NCBI RefSeq assembly: GCF_025685685.1
Contig: NZ_JAGSYH010000004.1
Location: 310,001 to 374,000 of the forward strand
Source: Acidicapsa dinghuensis
GTDB lineage: Bacteria > Acidobacteriota > Terriglobia > Terriglobales > Acidobacteriaceae
Reading direction: 5' to 3'
Length of the DNA: 64,000 bases
This document shows, piece by piece, positions 17,987-25,862 of this stretch (its first letter is position 1; each line of letters opens with the position of its first letter). The notes beneath the pieces were generated by a model. That model was not told the origin of the DNA. It was given only the letters and a program-made list of their open reading frames with translations, and ran no database searches. The position numbers were made by a program, and so were the translations under genes.

Positions 17987-19167
17987 CTCTCAAATTCCAA
18001 TGCAAGAATTAGGCTAGGCAATTTCTGAAGCTCTTTGACTTGCCTCTCTGAAGCCTCGACTAATGCTTTTGCGTTGGACAGAACTTCTTTAAGTTCGCCC
18101 GCAATTCGAATCTGTTTTGAAATGTCGATATCTGGAACCGGCAATTGTTCGAGCCGAACCAGCGGCAGGTGCGCGATAGTCGTTTTTGCGTTCTGATCTT
18201 CGAAGGCGTTTGTAAGAGCCAGGAAATGAAGCCAGAGGGCTAAGAACTCGGAATCAACCGCTCCGGTCATCGGGCGAACTCGATGTAAGGCCTTTTGATA
18301 GTAGCAGTCCTGCCTTTCTTCACGCCAAATAGCACAACGACCGGGTTCTCCGCCTTCACAAACAAGCAAATCTCCGAGCTGCAATGCGAACTTTTCTCGC
18401 TCCTGTTCCGAGAAGTCCATCGTCGCCATGTCATTTAAATCAAATCGATGCCATTGGACGTTCTGATTACGGAGGTATGGATAAGGGCTTGATCCGGTTT
18501 TTGCTTTTGGAGAAAGCATTTTCCCGAGCTGGATTTCTGCTACATCTTGGAGGCGCTTGAGGGGAGCATTCAGTTGGCTCAATGACTGCACCAATAAACG
18601 GTTGCGTAGAGTGTTAGCTTCCTGCAGTTGTACTTTGGCGGCCTCACGTGCCACATCAATCTCTGCGACCTTTGTTCGCAAGCGGCCCACAATACTCATC
18701 TGAGAAGAAAGTGGAAGCCAGGGGATCTCGAATTCTTCGATCATCTGCTTGGTAAGGGCCTGTCGAGTGCCCCCAACTTGGCGTCCCCAGATGAACGATT
18801 GGAATCGAGGACTGGCAAGAAGAGTCGCCACATATTCCGGGTTCAACGTTGCATCGCAGCGGATGATGCACACGTGCTGATTCACATTGGCCGGACAAAT
18901 CTCCTCGGGCACAACACAGACTCTCCCGATCGATGCCCCGGTGATGTTCAGAAGAACATCACCGGGAGCTACACGCGACCCGCTCATTGATTCGTCGACG
19001 GCAGCCGAGATATATGCGAGACCGTCGTTCGAAAAACTTCCCATTAGCACATTCTGGCTACGGATGAGTGGGACTCCGGTCTTCGCATAGCTGCTCTCGC
19101 CGCCACGTGGAGTTTGCCCGCTTCCGATCTTGAGGGTGTGGTCTGCCAGGCGTACTACTTTGCTCAT
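17983..19167 (-). CDS. hsdS: Type I restriction-modification specificity subunit
   Basis: 394-aa HsdS with two target-recognition domains separated and followed by conserved helices. The first repeat ends with LPLSSQMSIVGRLRTKVAEID and the second with DISKQIRIAGELKEVLSNAK; the conserved P-x-x-x-Q-x-x-I pattern at each helix start is visible. The N-terminus TLKIGSGQTPRGG is typical. It determines the bipartite DNA target, which cannot be read from sequence. Start and stop each overlap neighbours by 4 bp (ATGA), so the three subunits are translationally coupled. Confidence 0.9.
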   Translation of the reverse strand: MSKVVRLADHTLKIGSGQTPRGGESSYAKTGVPLIRSQNVLMGSFSNDGLAYISAAVDESMSGSRVAPGDVLLNITGASIGRVCVVPEEICPANVNQHVCIIRCDATLNPEYVATLLASPRFQSFIWGRQVGGTRQALTKQMIEEFEIPWLPLSSQMSIVGRLRTKVAEIDVAREAAKVQLQEANTLRNRLLVQSLSQLNAPLKRLQDVAEIQLGKMLSPKAKTGSSPYPYLRNQNVQWHRFDLNDMATMDFSEQEREKFALQLGDLLVCEGGEPGRCAIWREERQDCYYQKALHRVRPMTGAVDSEFLALWLHFLALTNAFEDQNAKTTIAHLPLVRLEQLPVPDIDISKQIRIAGELKEVLSNAKALVEASERQVKELQKLPSLILALEFER

Positions 19168-21590
19168 ATTCCGAATAGTCTTTCCTTTGCCTCGCGCATG
19201 ACTTGGGTGGGTGCGCCCAGAACCCGCAAAGCATCAAGGCCGCCAGCAACCCTGATCTCTGGCACCTCCCACAATGCCGGGGTTTCGAGCGCGTCGGTTC
19301 CACCCTGTGCGAATTGCTGGCCGAAGCTCTTGAGCACCGTGACTGCTTTGCCCTCCATCCCGCTGAACCAGCTTTCGTTCTGGCTGACATAAAGAGAGCC
19401 GCGCTCGGGGCGCTTCAGCGCGCGGGCGTGATAGCCGTGGTGTCCGAATACATCGTAAAGATCGAAGTCGTTCATGCCTTCGATCTCGCGGAGCAGGTCG
19501 GGGCTAAAGCTGTCGCCGAGTAAATGGTTGATGAGACTTCGACGCTTCTGAGTCTCGATCCAAAGCGCGCGGAAGTCGCTCAGGTTACGCGCCTCGCTCA
19601 CGACTCGTTCGATCATCCCGCGACGGTATTCGTCCACAGGAATCGGCGTATCGCGGCCATCGCGGCGGCTGAGGATGAATCGGCCTTGGGGGTTGATGAT
19701 GACGGCGTGGCCTGCCATCTCCCCGACAGCGGGCGGATCGCCGTCGCCGCCGTCTCCACCCCCGCCAGTCGGAGGATCGCCCGGACCGTCAGGACCGGTA
19801 GGGCCTTCCCTCGGCGGCTTAGTAATGAAGTCGGTGCCGAAGAGGTGCGTGACATCGGTGTAGTCGTAGAGCCAGAACTTGTATTTCTGCGTCTCCTCGT
19901 GAATGCGCGTGCCACGACCGACCATCTGGTAGAACTTGATGGGCGATTGCAGATAGCGAAAGAAAACCACGGCGTTCAACCGTTCGATATCGACACCGGC
20001 TTCCAACAAGTCCACCGTGCATGCGATAAAGGCCCGCTCCCCGGAACCGCGCATGGGCTCGATCATGTCTGCTCCGTTGTTGGCACCACCCATGCACTTG
20101 AACGCGTAGTGGTCTTTCGGCGTCTGTCCCTGCTCCTTGCACCACCGCGTGTAGAGATTGTTCATGTGCATCGCTACGCGGTCGGCGTGAATCTCGCGCG
20201 TACAGAAGATGATGACCTTCTGTTCCGGGCCACCGTTCTGGCATAACAACTGAAATAGGTCCTGGCACATGGCAGGAGTGCGCAGCTCGATGAACAGCTC
20301 GTCGTCAAAATCCTTACCGGTGTACTCGGTTTTCGTCAGATCGTCTTCCGTCAGCAGCCTGCCGGTGCGGAGGTCGCGGACACCGGCTTTGAGAATCTCC
20401 TCGCGCGTGAAGATGCGGTTGTCGATGCTCGCCTTTCGCTTCACGATCTCGCAAGCTGCCAGATAGCCGTCTTCCTGCGCCTGGATGAGCGCGTATTCGT
20501 AGACCGGATCGCCGAAATACTCGTGATTATTGGCGCTGATTTCCTTATCTTCTTGGGTTGCGTGTTTCGATTCTTCTAGGCGGCGCGGCGTCGCGGTCAG
20601 GCCAATATGAATCGCGTTCGGATTGCGCTTGAGCACCTCAGACCATTTGCCCCACGCGGAGCGATGGCATTCGTCGATGATGATGACGCTGAAGGCGTCG
20701 TTGCTGTAGTGCTCCCTAAGGAAACTAGCGAAACCCTCTTCGTCATCGAGACCAAGAGTCTGATAGGTCGCAACGTGAATACGAGCGTTTTTGGCTGCGT
20801 TTTCGCCCCTCTCGGTTTTGACGATTCGCACGTTGTCGCCGAAGGCGGCTTTGAGCTTGGTGTACGCCTGCTCCCGCAGTTCGTCACGGTCGCAGAGAAA
20901 GAGTGCGGGTTTGGGTAGCTGCTCGGCCTGGCTTAGACGCCACAGCAGGTTGGTAGCAATGATGGTCTTTCCCGCACCGGTCGCGAGGGTCAACAGCACG
21001 CGCGGAATTTCCCCTCGCTGGCGCTGAAGAATGATCTTCTCAAATGCAGCGCGGATGGCTGCGTCCTGGTAATAGCGGGCCTGTGACCAAGCGGGGCTGT
21101 CAGACTGAAAGAGGATCGCCGCCTGAGGCTCCTCTACGTGGATTCCCGTATCCTTCGCGTAGCGGGCAGTTAAGTCGGGGTGAGTCGGGAAACTGTCGAA
21201 CGGATGAGGGCCGGCCTGCAGGCTGGTGAAAAAGTCATACTCTCCGTAGAGATGGCCGTTTGTCGCGAAGACGTACTTCACGTCAAAACGCTGGCAGTCC
21301 GCGTAGCCTTTGGCCTGCTGCATTCCCTTGAGTGGATCTTCTGTTTCCTTCTTCGCTTCAAGCACGCCAACGGGCAACGATTTGGGCATGTCGCCGACGC
21401 GAACGCAAAGCAGGTAGTCGGTGCGTCCGGGACCGCTCCGGCGGCGACCTTTGGGGCCGGTTGGTTCCACGGGAGCCGGGGTCTCCAGCTTCAGGTGCTC
21501 GTGGTCGGTGTAGCCCTTGTCGCGTAGTTTTGGATCGATGAGGAAAAAGCGAGTTTCTTGTTCGTTATAGCCCACGGCCTCTCCCGCCAT
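19164..21590 (-). CDS. hsdR: Type I restriction endonuclease subunit
   Basis: 808-aa HsdR. An N-terminal PD-(D/E)xK nuclease domain is shown by DYLLCVRVGD and GVLEAKKETE (about residues 58-85). A superfamily 2 DNA translocase follows, with Walker A ATGAGKT at about 203-209, DECH box in IIIDECHRSAW and helicase motif VI in QMVGRGTRI. A glycine/proline-rich linker (GPDGPGDPPTGGGGDGGDGD) separates a C-terminal helical domain that binds HsdM. It is shorter than the ~1000-1100 aa of EcoKI-like enzymes but fits the shorter R-subunit group. First gene of the operon, in the unusual order R-S-M. Confidence 0.92.
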   Translation of the reverse strand: MAGEAVGYNEQETRFFLIDPKLRDKGYTDHEHLKLETPAPVEPTGPKGRRRSGPGRTDYLLCVRVGDMPKSLPVGVLEAKKETEDPLKGMQQAKGYADCQRFDVKYVFATNGHLYGEYDFFTSLQAGPHPFDSFPTHPDLTARYAKDTGIHVEEPQAAILFQSDSPAWSQARYYQDAAIRAAFEKIILQRQRGEIPRVLLTLATGAGKTIIATNLLWRLSQAEQLPKPALFLCDRDELREQAYTKLKAAFGDNVRIVKTERGENAAKNARIHVATYQTLGLDDEEGFASFLREHYSNDAFSVIIIDECHRSAWGKWSEVLKRNPNAIHIGLTATPRRLEESKHATQEDKEISANNHEYFGDPVYEYALIQAQEDGYLAACEIVKRKASIDNRIFTREEILKAGVRDLRTGRLLTEDDLTKTEYTGKDFDDELFIELRTPAMCQDLFQLLCQNGGPEQKVIIFCTREIHADRVAMHMNNLYTRWCKEQGQTPKDHYAFKCMGGANNGADMIEPMRGSGERAFIACTVDLLEAGVDIERLNAVVFFRYLQSPIKFYQMVGRGTRIHEETQKYKFWLYDYTDVTHLFGTDFITKPPREGPTGPDGPGDPPTGGGGDGGDGDPPAVGEMAGHAVIINPQGRFILSRRDGRDTPIPVDEYRRGMIERVVSEARNLSDFRALWIETQKRRSLINHLLGDSFSPDLLREIEGMNDFDLYDVFGHHGYHARALKRPERGSLYVSQNESWFSGMEGKAVTVLKSFGQQFAQGGTDALETPALWEVPEIRVAGGLDALRVLGAPTQVMREAKERLFGI

Positions 21591-21831
21591 TCACAACCAT
21601 GAAGCCTTGCACGCTGTTTGATTCCATTCTATTTGTCGTAATCCGACTACGACAACATGACGTTTTTTCAATCTGGTCTAACTCGATCTGGACTTTCCCG
21701 ATCGAACGCTTCCTCGCGCTCCGGCCCTTGCACGAATCAAGCAAGGCATCCGTCAACGCGACCGACTGGCCGCGTCGTCCGTTGGCCATTTCGTTTCGCT
21801 TTGGTTTGTCCAGTTAATATGTTCAAGAACT

Positions 21832-22905
21832 ATGCAAGAGATAAAGGTTCATCGCGAAAAGCTCTACAAGGATGTTTGGGAAGAACCTATGTCAAAACTC
21901 GCCGTGCGCTACAACGTATCAGACGTAGCGTTGGCGAAGGTTTGCCGCAAGCTTCAGGTGCCGATTCCGCAGCGCGGCTACTGGGCGAGAATCCAGCACG
22001 GTCAGCAAATCTCGCACCCCAAACTTCCGAGACTGCCTGATGGGGCGCAAGAGGAAGCCACTATTTCCCCCGTTCTGCCCCGTTCGCGTGCTATTCCGGA
22101 CGCAGTCGTAAAACAACAGGAGTTCGAAGCCGATACTGGGCACCGAATCTCCAGCGATCCGAATCGAGAGCTGCACCCTCTCGTGCGTAAGACGCGCACC
22201 ATTCTCAACGGCAGAAGTTCACAGAGTGACAAGGAGCTGTCATTGGCTGTCCACGTCGGCAGATCATCGCAGGATAGGGCTCTCAGCCTCCTCAGCACAA
22301 TGCTCCACGCCTTTGAGGATCGCGGGTTCAAGGTTGAAGTGCGTTCCGGGACAAGTGGTGGCTCGGTTGTCATCATCAACGACGAACCACTGCAATTCTC
22401 GCTGAACGAAGAGAAGAAAAAAACTGATGCGAGATTAGCTGCAAACGGAAAACAGAGCACCGATTCCGAAAATGCGCTCGAAACAAGGCTCGTCTTTCGC
22501 ATTCATGCCTATTGGGCTCAGGGTTATCGAAAAACGTGGGCGGATGGTGCTCGGCGATTGCTGGAAGATCAGCTTAATGACATGATGCCCTCCCTTGTGG
22601 AATTGAGTGCGGCCATCCGCAAAGATCGGCTTGAGTGTGAGCGCAGAAACGCTGAAATACACGAAGAATTTCGCCAACGCGATTTGGAACGGGCTCGCAG
22701 GCAGCAAATGGATTCAGATATGCAAAGCTGGCGGACTGCGGTGGACCTGCGCTCCTTTATTGCTCAGGTGTTGAGCCAGGCTTCTGAGGAGCAGAAAAAC
22801 ACGCCTGAAATGGCTCGCTGGGTCAAATGGGCCAACTGGGTTGCGTCGGGAAATGACCCCTTGAATAAGGGAGTCGCGTCTTTTGTGGACCGTTACAAGT
22901 TCTGA
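21832..22905 (+). CDS. Unrecognised 357-aa protein of the element
   Basis: No family name recalled. The N-terminus LYKDVWEEPMSKLAVRYNVS followed by DVALAKVCRKLQVPIPQRGY looks like a homeodomain-like HTH in which the protein chooses a target by KLAVRYNVSDVALAKV; similar heads occur in genes next to defence loci. The middle (about 100-250) is mixed, with a possible nuclease-like or sensor core (SLLSTMLHAFEDRGFKVEV, SGGSVVIINDEPLQFSL). The C-terminus is a charged coiled coil (ERRNAEIHEEFRQRDLERAR) followed by a helical end. Divergent from hsdR across 241 bp and upstream of the HipBA-like pair. Full-length and apparently intact. Confidence 0.7.
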   Translation: MQEIKVHREKLYKDVWEEPMSKLAVRYNVSDVALAKVCRKLQVPIPQRGYWARIQHGQQISHPKLPRLPDGAQEEATISPVLPRSRAIPDAVVKQQEFEADTGHRISSDPNRELHPLVRKTRTILNGRSSQSDKELSLAVHVGRSSQDRALSLLSTMLHAFEDRGFKVEVRSGTSGGSVVIINDEPLQFSLNEEKKKTDARLAANGKQSTDSENALETRLVFRIHAYWAQGYRKTWADGARRLLEDQLNDMMPSLVELSAAIRKDRLECERRNAEIHEEFRQRDLERARRQQMDSDMQSWRTAVDLRSFIAQVLSQASEEQKNTPEMARWVKWANWVASGNDPLNKGVASFVDRYKF

Positions 22906-22944
22906 TCTGACCGGGAAGTTGAGCGCAGGCATTATCACATAAAA

Positions 22945-23110
22945 AGCACAACTTTACCGATTATCGCCAACGAAGCCAATAAAAGGTAAAATTATGCTGA
23001 TTATCGTAGACCATCCAACGCGCGGCGCGCGCTTATGATAGACATCCACATAAACGGCATAATGATACCAATTATGCTTGAAAAACATCACAAACGGTAA
23101 TATTATACCG
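22945..23110. promoter_or_regulatory. Four operator-like repeats before the hipBA-type pair
   Basis: Units at 22945-22960, 22984-22999, 23055-23070 and 23095-23110 resemble the near-palindrome CGGTAATATTATACCG; the last is perfect in its arms (CGGTA-N6-TACCG) and ends 2 bp before the start codon of the antitoxin gene. Three are followed by ATTAT. Spacings are 39, 71 and 40 bp. HipB-type antitoxins bind several such operators cooperatively, so autorepression is the natural reading. Confidence 0.65.
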
Positions 23111-23112
23111 AT

Positions 23113-23433
23113 ATGGACAAAATGCCATTTAAATCCATTGACGAACTTCAAAGAAGTCTCGGAGAACAACTGCACAGCCTCCGCCTGGCCAAGAATCTGG
23201 ATCAGCATACCACTGCTGAAAAGGCTGGAATCTCCGAAAAGGCGCTGCGAAATCTGGAAGCCGGGCGTGGCTCCACCGTGGAATCACTCCTTAGGGTTCT
23301 CAAAGCGCTGGACTCGCTGGAAGGCATCGAGATGCTTGCGCCCAAGCCATCGGTCAATCCTCTCGCGCTTTTACGCAACGCAAAAATGCGCCAACGGGTT
23401 CGCCATCCTCGCACGGTTCAAAGGCACGACTGA
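23113..23433 (+). CDS. HipB-like XRE-family antitoxin
   Basis: 106-aa XRE/Cro-type DNA-binding protein. Helix-turn-helix at about residues 11-65: LGEQLHSLRLAKNLDQHTTA and EKAGISEKALRNLEAGRGST. The C-terminal part is short and basic. It precedes the HipA-like kinase with a 1-bp stop/start overlap (TGATG), the arrangement of hipBA toxin-antitoxin operons, in which HipB neutralises HipA and represses the operon. The operator array directly upstream supports this. Confidence 0.85.
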   Translation: MDKMPFKSIDELQRSLGEQLHSLRLAKNLDQHTTAEKAGISEKALRNLEAGRGSTVESLLRVLKALDSLEGIEMLAPKPSVNPLALLRNAKMRQRVRHPRTVQRHD

Positions 23434-24728
23434 TGAAACCGGTCCAAGTAATTGAAGTTCGGATGTGGGGCAGCCGGGTTGGTGCTGTCGCGCCAGATCC
23501 AAGCCTCGACTGTTATGCCTTTGCCTACGATCCGGCATGGAAACGGAAAGAAATCGAAGTAGCGCCACTAACAATGCCTCTCGCAGACCGACGTGGGACA
23601 TTTGTGTTTCCCGCGCTTCCGAAAGCAACGTACCTTGGACTGCCCGCTATGCTGGCCGATGCGCTTCCCGATGATTTTGGCAATGCACTGATTGATGCCT
23701 GGATGGCAACGAAAGGCATCGACAGGAGTTCCATCACGGTTTTGGATCGGCTGGCCTACATGGGCCAGCGCGGCATGGGCGCATTGGAGTTTCGACCGGC
23801 ACGAGGATCGCACAAGGAAAGCGCAACTCCGATTGCGATGCGGCAACTCGTAGAGGAAGCACGCCGGTTGGTTCAGGGCAACTTCTCGGTCGATACCGAG
23901 GCCAAAGCCGCGCTCGCCAACATCATCAAGGTGGGCACTTCAGCGGGCGGCGCGCGCGCGAAGGCGGTAATCGCTTGGAATCCAAAAACTGATGAAGTGC
24001 GCAGCGGGCAGTTCGATGCGGCGCCAGGATTCGAGCATTGGCTGCTTAAATTCGACGGCATCGGCAAAGACAAAGAATTGGGAACCGGCGAAGGGTACGG
24101 CCGTATCGAATATGCCTATTCGCTAATGGCGAAGGCGGCGGGAATCTCGATGTCCGATTGCCGGCTATTGGAGGAAAACGGTCGAGCGCATTTTATGACC
24201 AGACGCTTCGATCGTGACGTTACGGCTCGCGGTCATACGCACAAACACCACCTGCAAACACTCTGCGCGATGAATCACCTCGATTTCAGGCAGCGTGGGA
24301 CTCACGCCTATGCCCAACTCTTCTTGACGATAGCGAAACTCGATCTTGGCGATGAGGCAGTGACCCAGGCATTCCGGCGCATGGCCTTTAATGTGATGGC
24401 TCGCAATTGCGACGATCACACGAAAAATTTCGCCTTCCTTCTGAAACAAGGCAGGGCGTGGGAACTGGCTCCTGCATACGATGTCACCCATGCTTACAAC
24501 CCTAAGGGCGAATGGACATACCAGCACCTTATGAGCGTCAACGGAAAGTTCCAGGGAATTACGCGGGACGATTTGCTTGAGGACGCCGACCGGTTCGGCG
24601 TGAGGAAGCCGCGGCAGATACTTGCCGAAGTCCGATCTGCCTTGGAGGGCTGGTCCGAATTTGCCTCGCAAGCAGGGCTAGAGACGTCTTTGCGCGACCG
24701 CGTGGCTTCGGATTTTCACCTCGTATGA
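23433..24728 (+). CDS. HipA-like serine/threonine kinase toxin
   Basis: 431-aa HipA-family kinase. Visible: a HipA N-terminal barrel (DYAFAYDPAW-like start, ADALPDDFGN), the nucleotide-binding loop GTSAGGARAKAVIAW with the regulatory Ser/Thr region, and the catalytic segment NVMARNCDDHTKNFAFLL (catalytic Asp and Asn) followed by the metal-binding Asp in LAPAYDVTHA. HipA of E. coli phosphorylates glutamyl-tRNA synthetase and causes dormancy; other family members phosphorylate other targets. All key residues look present, so it is probably active. Translationally coupled to the antitoxin. Confidence 0.9.
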   Translation: MKPVQVIEVRMWGSRVGAVAPDPSLDCYAFAYDPAWKRKEIEVAPLTMPLADRRGTFVFPALPKATYLGLPAMLADALPDDFGNALIDAWMATKGIDRSSITVLDRLAYMGQRGMGALEFRPARGSHKESATPIAMRQLVEEARRLVQGNFSVDTEAKAALANIIKVGTSAGGARAKAVIAWNPKTDEVRSGQFDAAPGFEHWLLKFDGIGKDKELGTGEGYGRIEYAYSLMAKAAGISMSDCRLLEENGRAHFMTRRFDRDVTARGHTHKHHLQTLCAMNHLDFRQRGTHAYAQLFLTIAKLDLGDEAVTQAFRRMAFNVMARNCDDHTKNFAFLLKQGRAWELAPAYDVTHAYNPKGEWTYQHLMSVNGKFQGITRDDLLEDADRFGVRKPRQILAEVRSALEGWSEFASQAGLETSLRDRVASDFHLV

Positions 24729-24763
24729 AGTAACCAAGAGATTTACAACGAGAGAGGTGGAGC

Positions 24764-25420
24764 GTGCAATTCGAGCCAACTGGTCTGATCTCATTTGTGA
24801 TCGGCCTTCCTCCCACGTCGCAGCAGTCCAAGAGAGCGACGAAAGACGCCTTTACGCGGGCCTGTAGACAGGCGATGGAGGCTTTCCCGATCACGCTGCA
24901 CGGTGAGGTAAAGATCCATATTGAGTGGAGCATCCATGAGCAGGATCGTTACGAGACTGATTCGGCTCCGGACGTGGACAACATCATCAAACCTCTATTA
25001 GACGGACTACAGGGGCCGGATTCTCTTCTCATCGATGATTGTCAGGTCCAAGAGATCGTTTGCAATTGGATCGATTCACCCGTGCGGGACCAGGCGGTAT
25101 CCATTTCGATTCGGCACAGACCAGATGATTGGTTTCGCAGAGGCAAACTCCGTTTTGTGGAGTTTCAGAAGTACCTCTGCATGCCACTTATTGAAGACGG
25201 CGCCAGGGAAGCGCAACTGCTCCTTTTGGAAACGTGGGAAATGATGTTCAAAACGCGCGACGCACTATTAGCTAGTGGTTGGGATTGGTATTCAGCACAG
25301 GGAGTGATGTCAATAGTCCGGCCTTTCCACAAGTCGCGAGTAGTCAAGAAGTTTCCGATTGTCCTGCTTGGGCAGCTCAAGCAAGAGCTCAAAGAAGAAA
25401 TCGACGCGGCTGGTAGATAA
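24764..25420 (+). CDS. RusA-like Holliday-junction nuclease with C-terminal extension
   Basis: 218 aa, GTG start preceded by GAGAGAGGTGGAG. The first ~120 residues match RusA: FVIGLPPTSQQSKR, DSAPDVDNIIKPLLDGLQG with the catalytic D-x-D-N and LLIDDCQVQEIV with a further Asp. RusA resolves Holliday junctions as a dimer and usually has about 120 aa; the added ~95 residues (QLLLLETWEMMFKTRDALLA and onward) are of unknown role. Last gene of the element, 35 bp after hipA. It could support recombination of the element or a defence function. Confidence 0.78.
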   Translation: MQFEPTGLISFVIGLPPTSQQSKRATKDAFTRACRQAMEAFPITLHGEVKIHIEWSIHEQDRYETDSAPDVDNIIKPLLDGLQGPDSLLIDDCQVQEIVCNWIDSPVRDQAVSISIRHRPDDWFRRGKLRFVEFQKYLCMPLIEDGAREAQLLLLETWEMMFKTRDALLASGWDWYSAQGVMSIVRPFHKSRVVKKFPIVLLGQLKQELKEEIDAAGR

Positions 25421-25450
25421 GGAGACAAGGTCGTAAATAAGACGGAGAAC

Positions 25451-25468
25451 TGTACCAAAACTGTACCA
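25451..25468 (+). promoter_or_regulatory. Paired TGTACCA boxes, right end (integrase arm-site candidate)
   Basis: TGTACCA at 25451-25457 and 25462-25468, same spacing and orientation as the pair at 9692-9709. It lies 83 bp inside the right repeat. The mirrored presence at both element ends is the reason to propose integrase binding. Confidence 0.6.
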
Positions 25469-25551
25469 AGAAAACGGCATTTTGGGCCTTTGGGCGGTTT
25501 TGTAAGCAATTGAAAATAGATAAGTTATTGAATCTAAACTGTGGAAAAATC

Positions 25552-25611
25552 GTTCGACTCCCGCCGCCTCCACCATAATTTCAAATTATTTATTTTCAAT
25601 AGTTTAAATTG
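25552..25611 (+). repeat. attR: right 60-bp attachment repeat
   Basis: Identical to 9607-9666 except one base (C at 9642, T at the matching position). Preceded by AACTGTGGAAAAATC, which nearly matches AATTGTGGAAAAATC that follows the left repeat; in a circular form the core would be flanked by these two copies, which may be further protein-binding sites. Confidence 0.85.
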
Positions 25612-25862
25612 GAAATTCCTGAGAATCCGACACAAACTGGCGTCATCATCGGTAGCCGCCATACTTTTCGTACACTTAGAGAAACGATCAAAGCGGCACT
25701 GATCTTTTGCAGCCAAATTTATGACCGTTTTGTGACCAAACGGCTCATGGCACCAATTGGGCAAGCGCGGCATTGATGTGAGCGTGTGCGAAAAGTCCTG
25801 TAGGAATTGCCATTGCCGAGCTTCTCAGCAGGACAAAGGGGAACGGTCCGTCATAGATAGTT
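25612..25862. other. Region right of the element
   Basis: About 250 bp without a credible gene. Holds a 6-bp inverted repeat CCGTTT/AAACGG (25725-25743). It separates the element from the sensory-kinase pair; no tmRNA body is found here. Confidence 0.4.

Larger units (their letters stand above)
9607..25611 (+). mobile_element. Integrative element (about 16 kb) with defence cargo, inserted at an ssrA-like 3' end
   Basis: Bounded by 60-bp direct repeats at 9607-9666 and 25552-25611 with one mismatch, so the repeat-to-repeat unit is 15,945 bp. A tyrosine integrase starts 74 bp inside the left repeat and reads inward. Paired TGTACCA boxes, 11 bp apart and in the same orientation, occur just inside both ends. 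An excisionase-like HTH protein and a ribbon-helix-helix protein supply further mobility functions. Cargo: RT-nitrilase, type I RM, HipBA-like pair, RusA-like nuclease, one unknown gene. No conjugation genes are visible, so it would be mobilised in trans or move passively. Boundaries are direct observation; integration at tmRNA is inference from the repeat sequence. Confidence 0.88.

Noticed and set aside
19524..20246. 240-aa plus-strand frame inside hsdR
   Set aside because: Antisense shadow of helicase coding sequence.
25310..25773. Two minus-strand frames across the right repeat (MVEAAGVERF... and ...WWRRRESNDF)
   Set aside because: Same artefact, produced by the attachment repeat; they also overlap the RusA-like gene.
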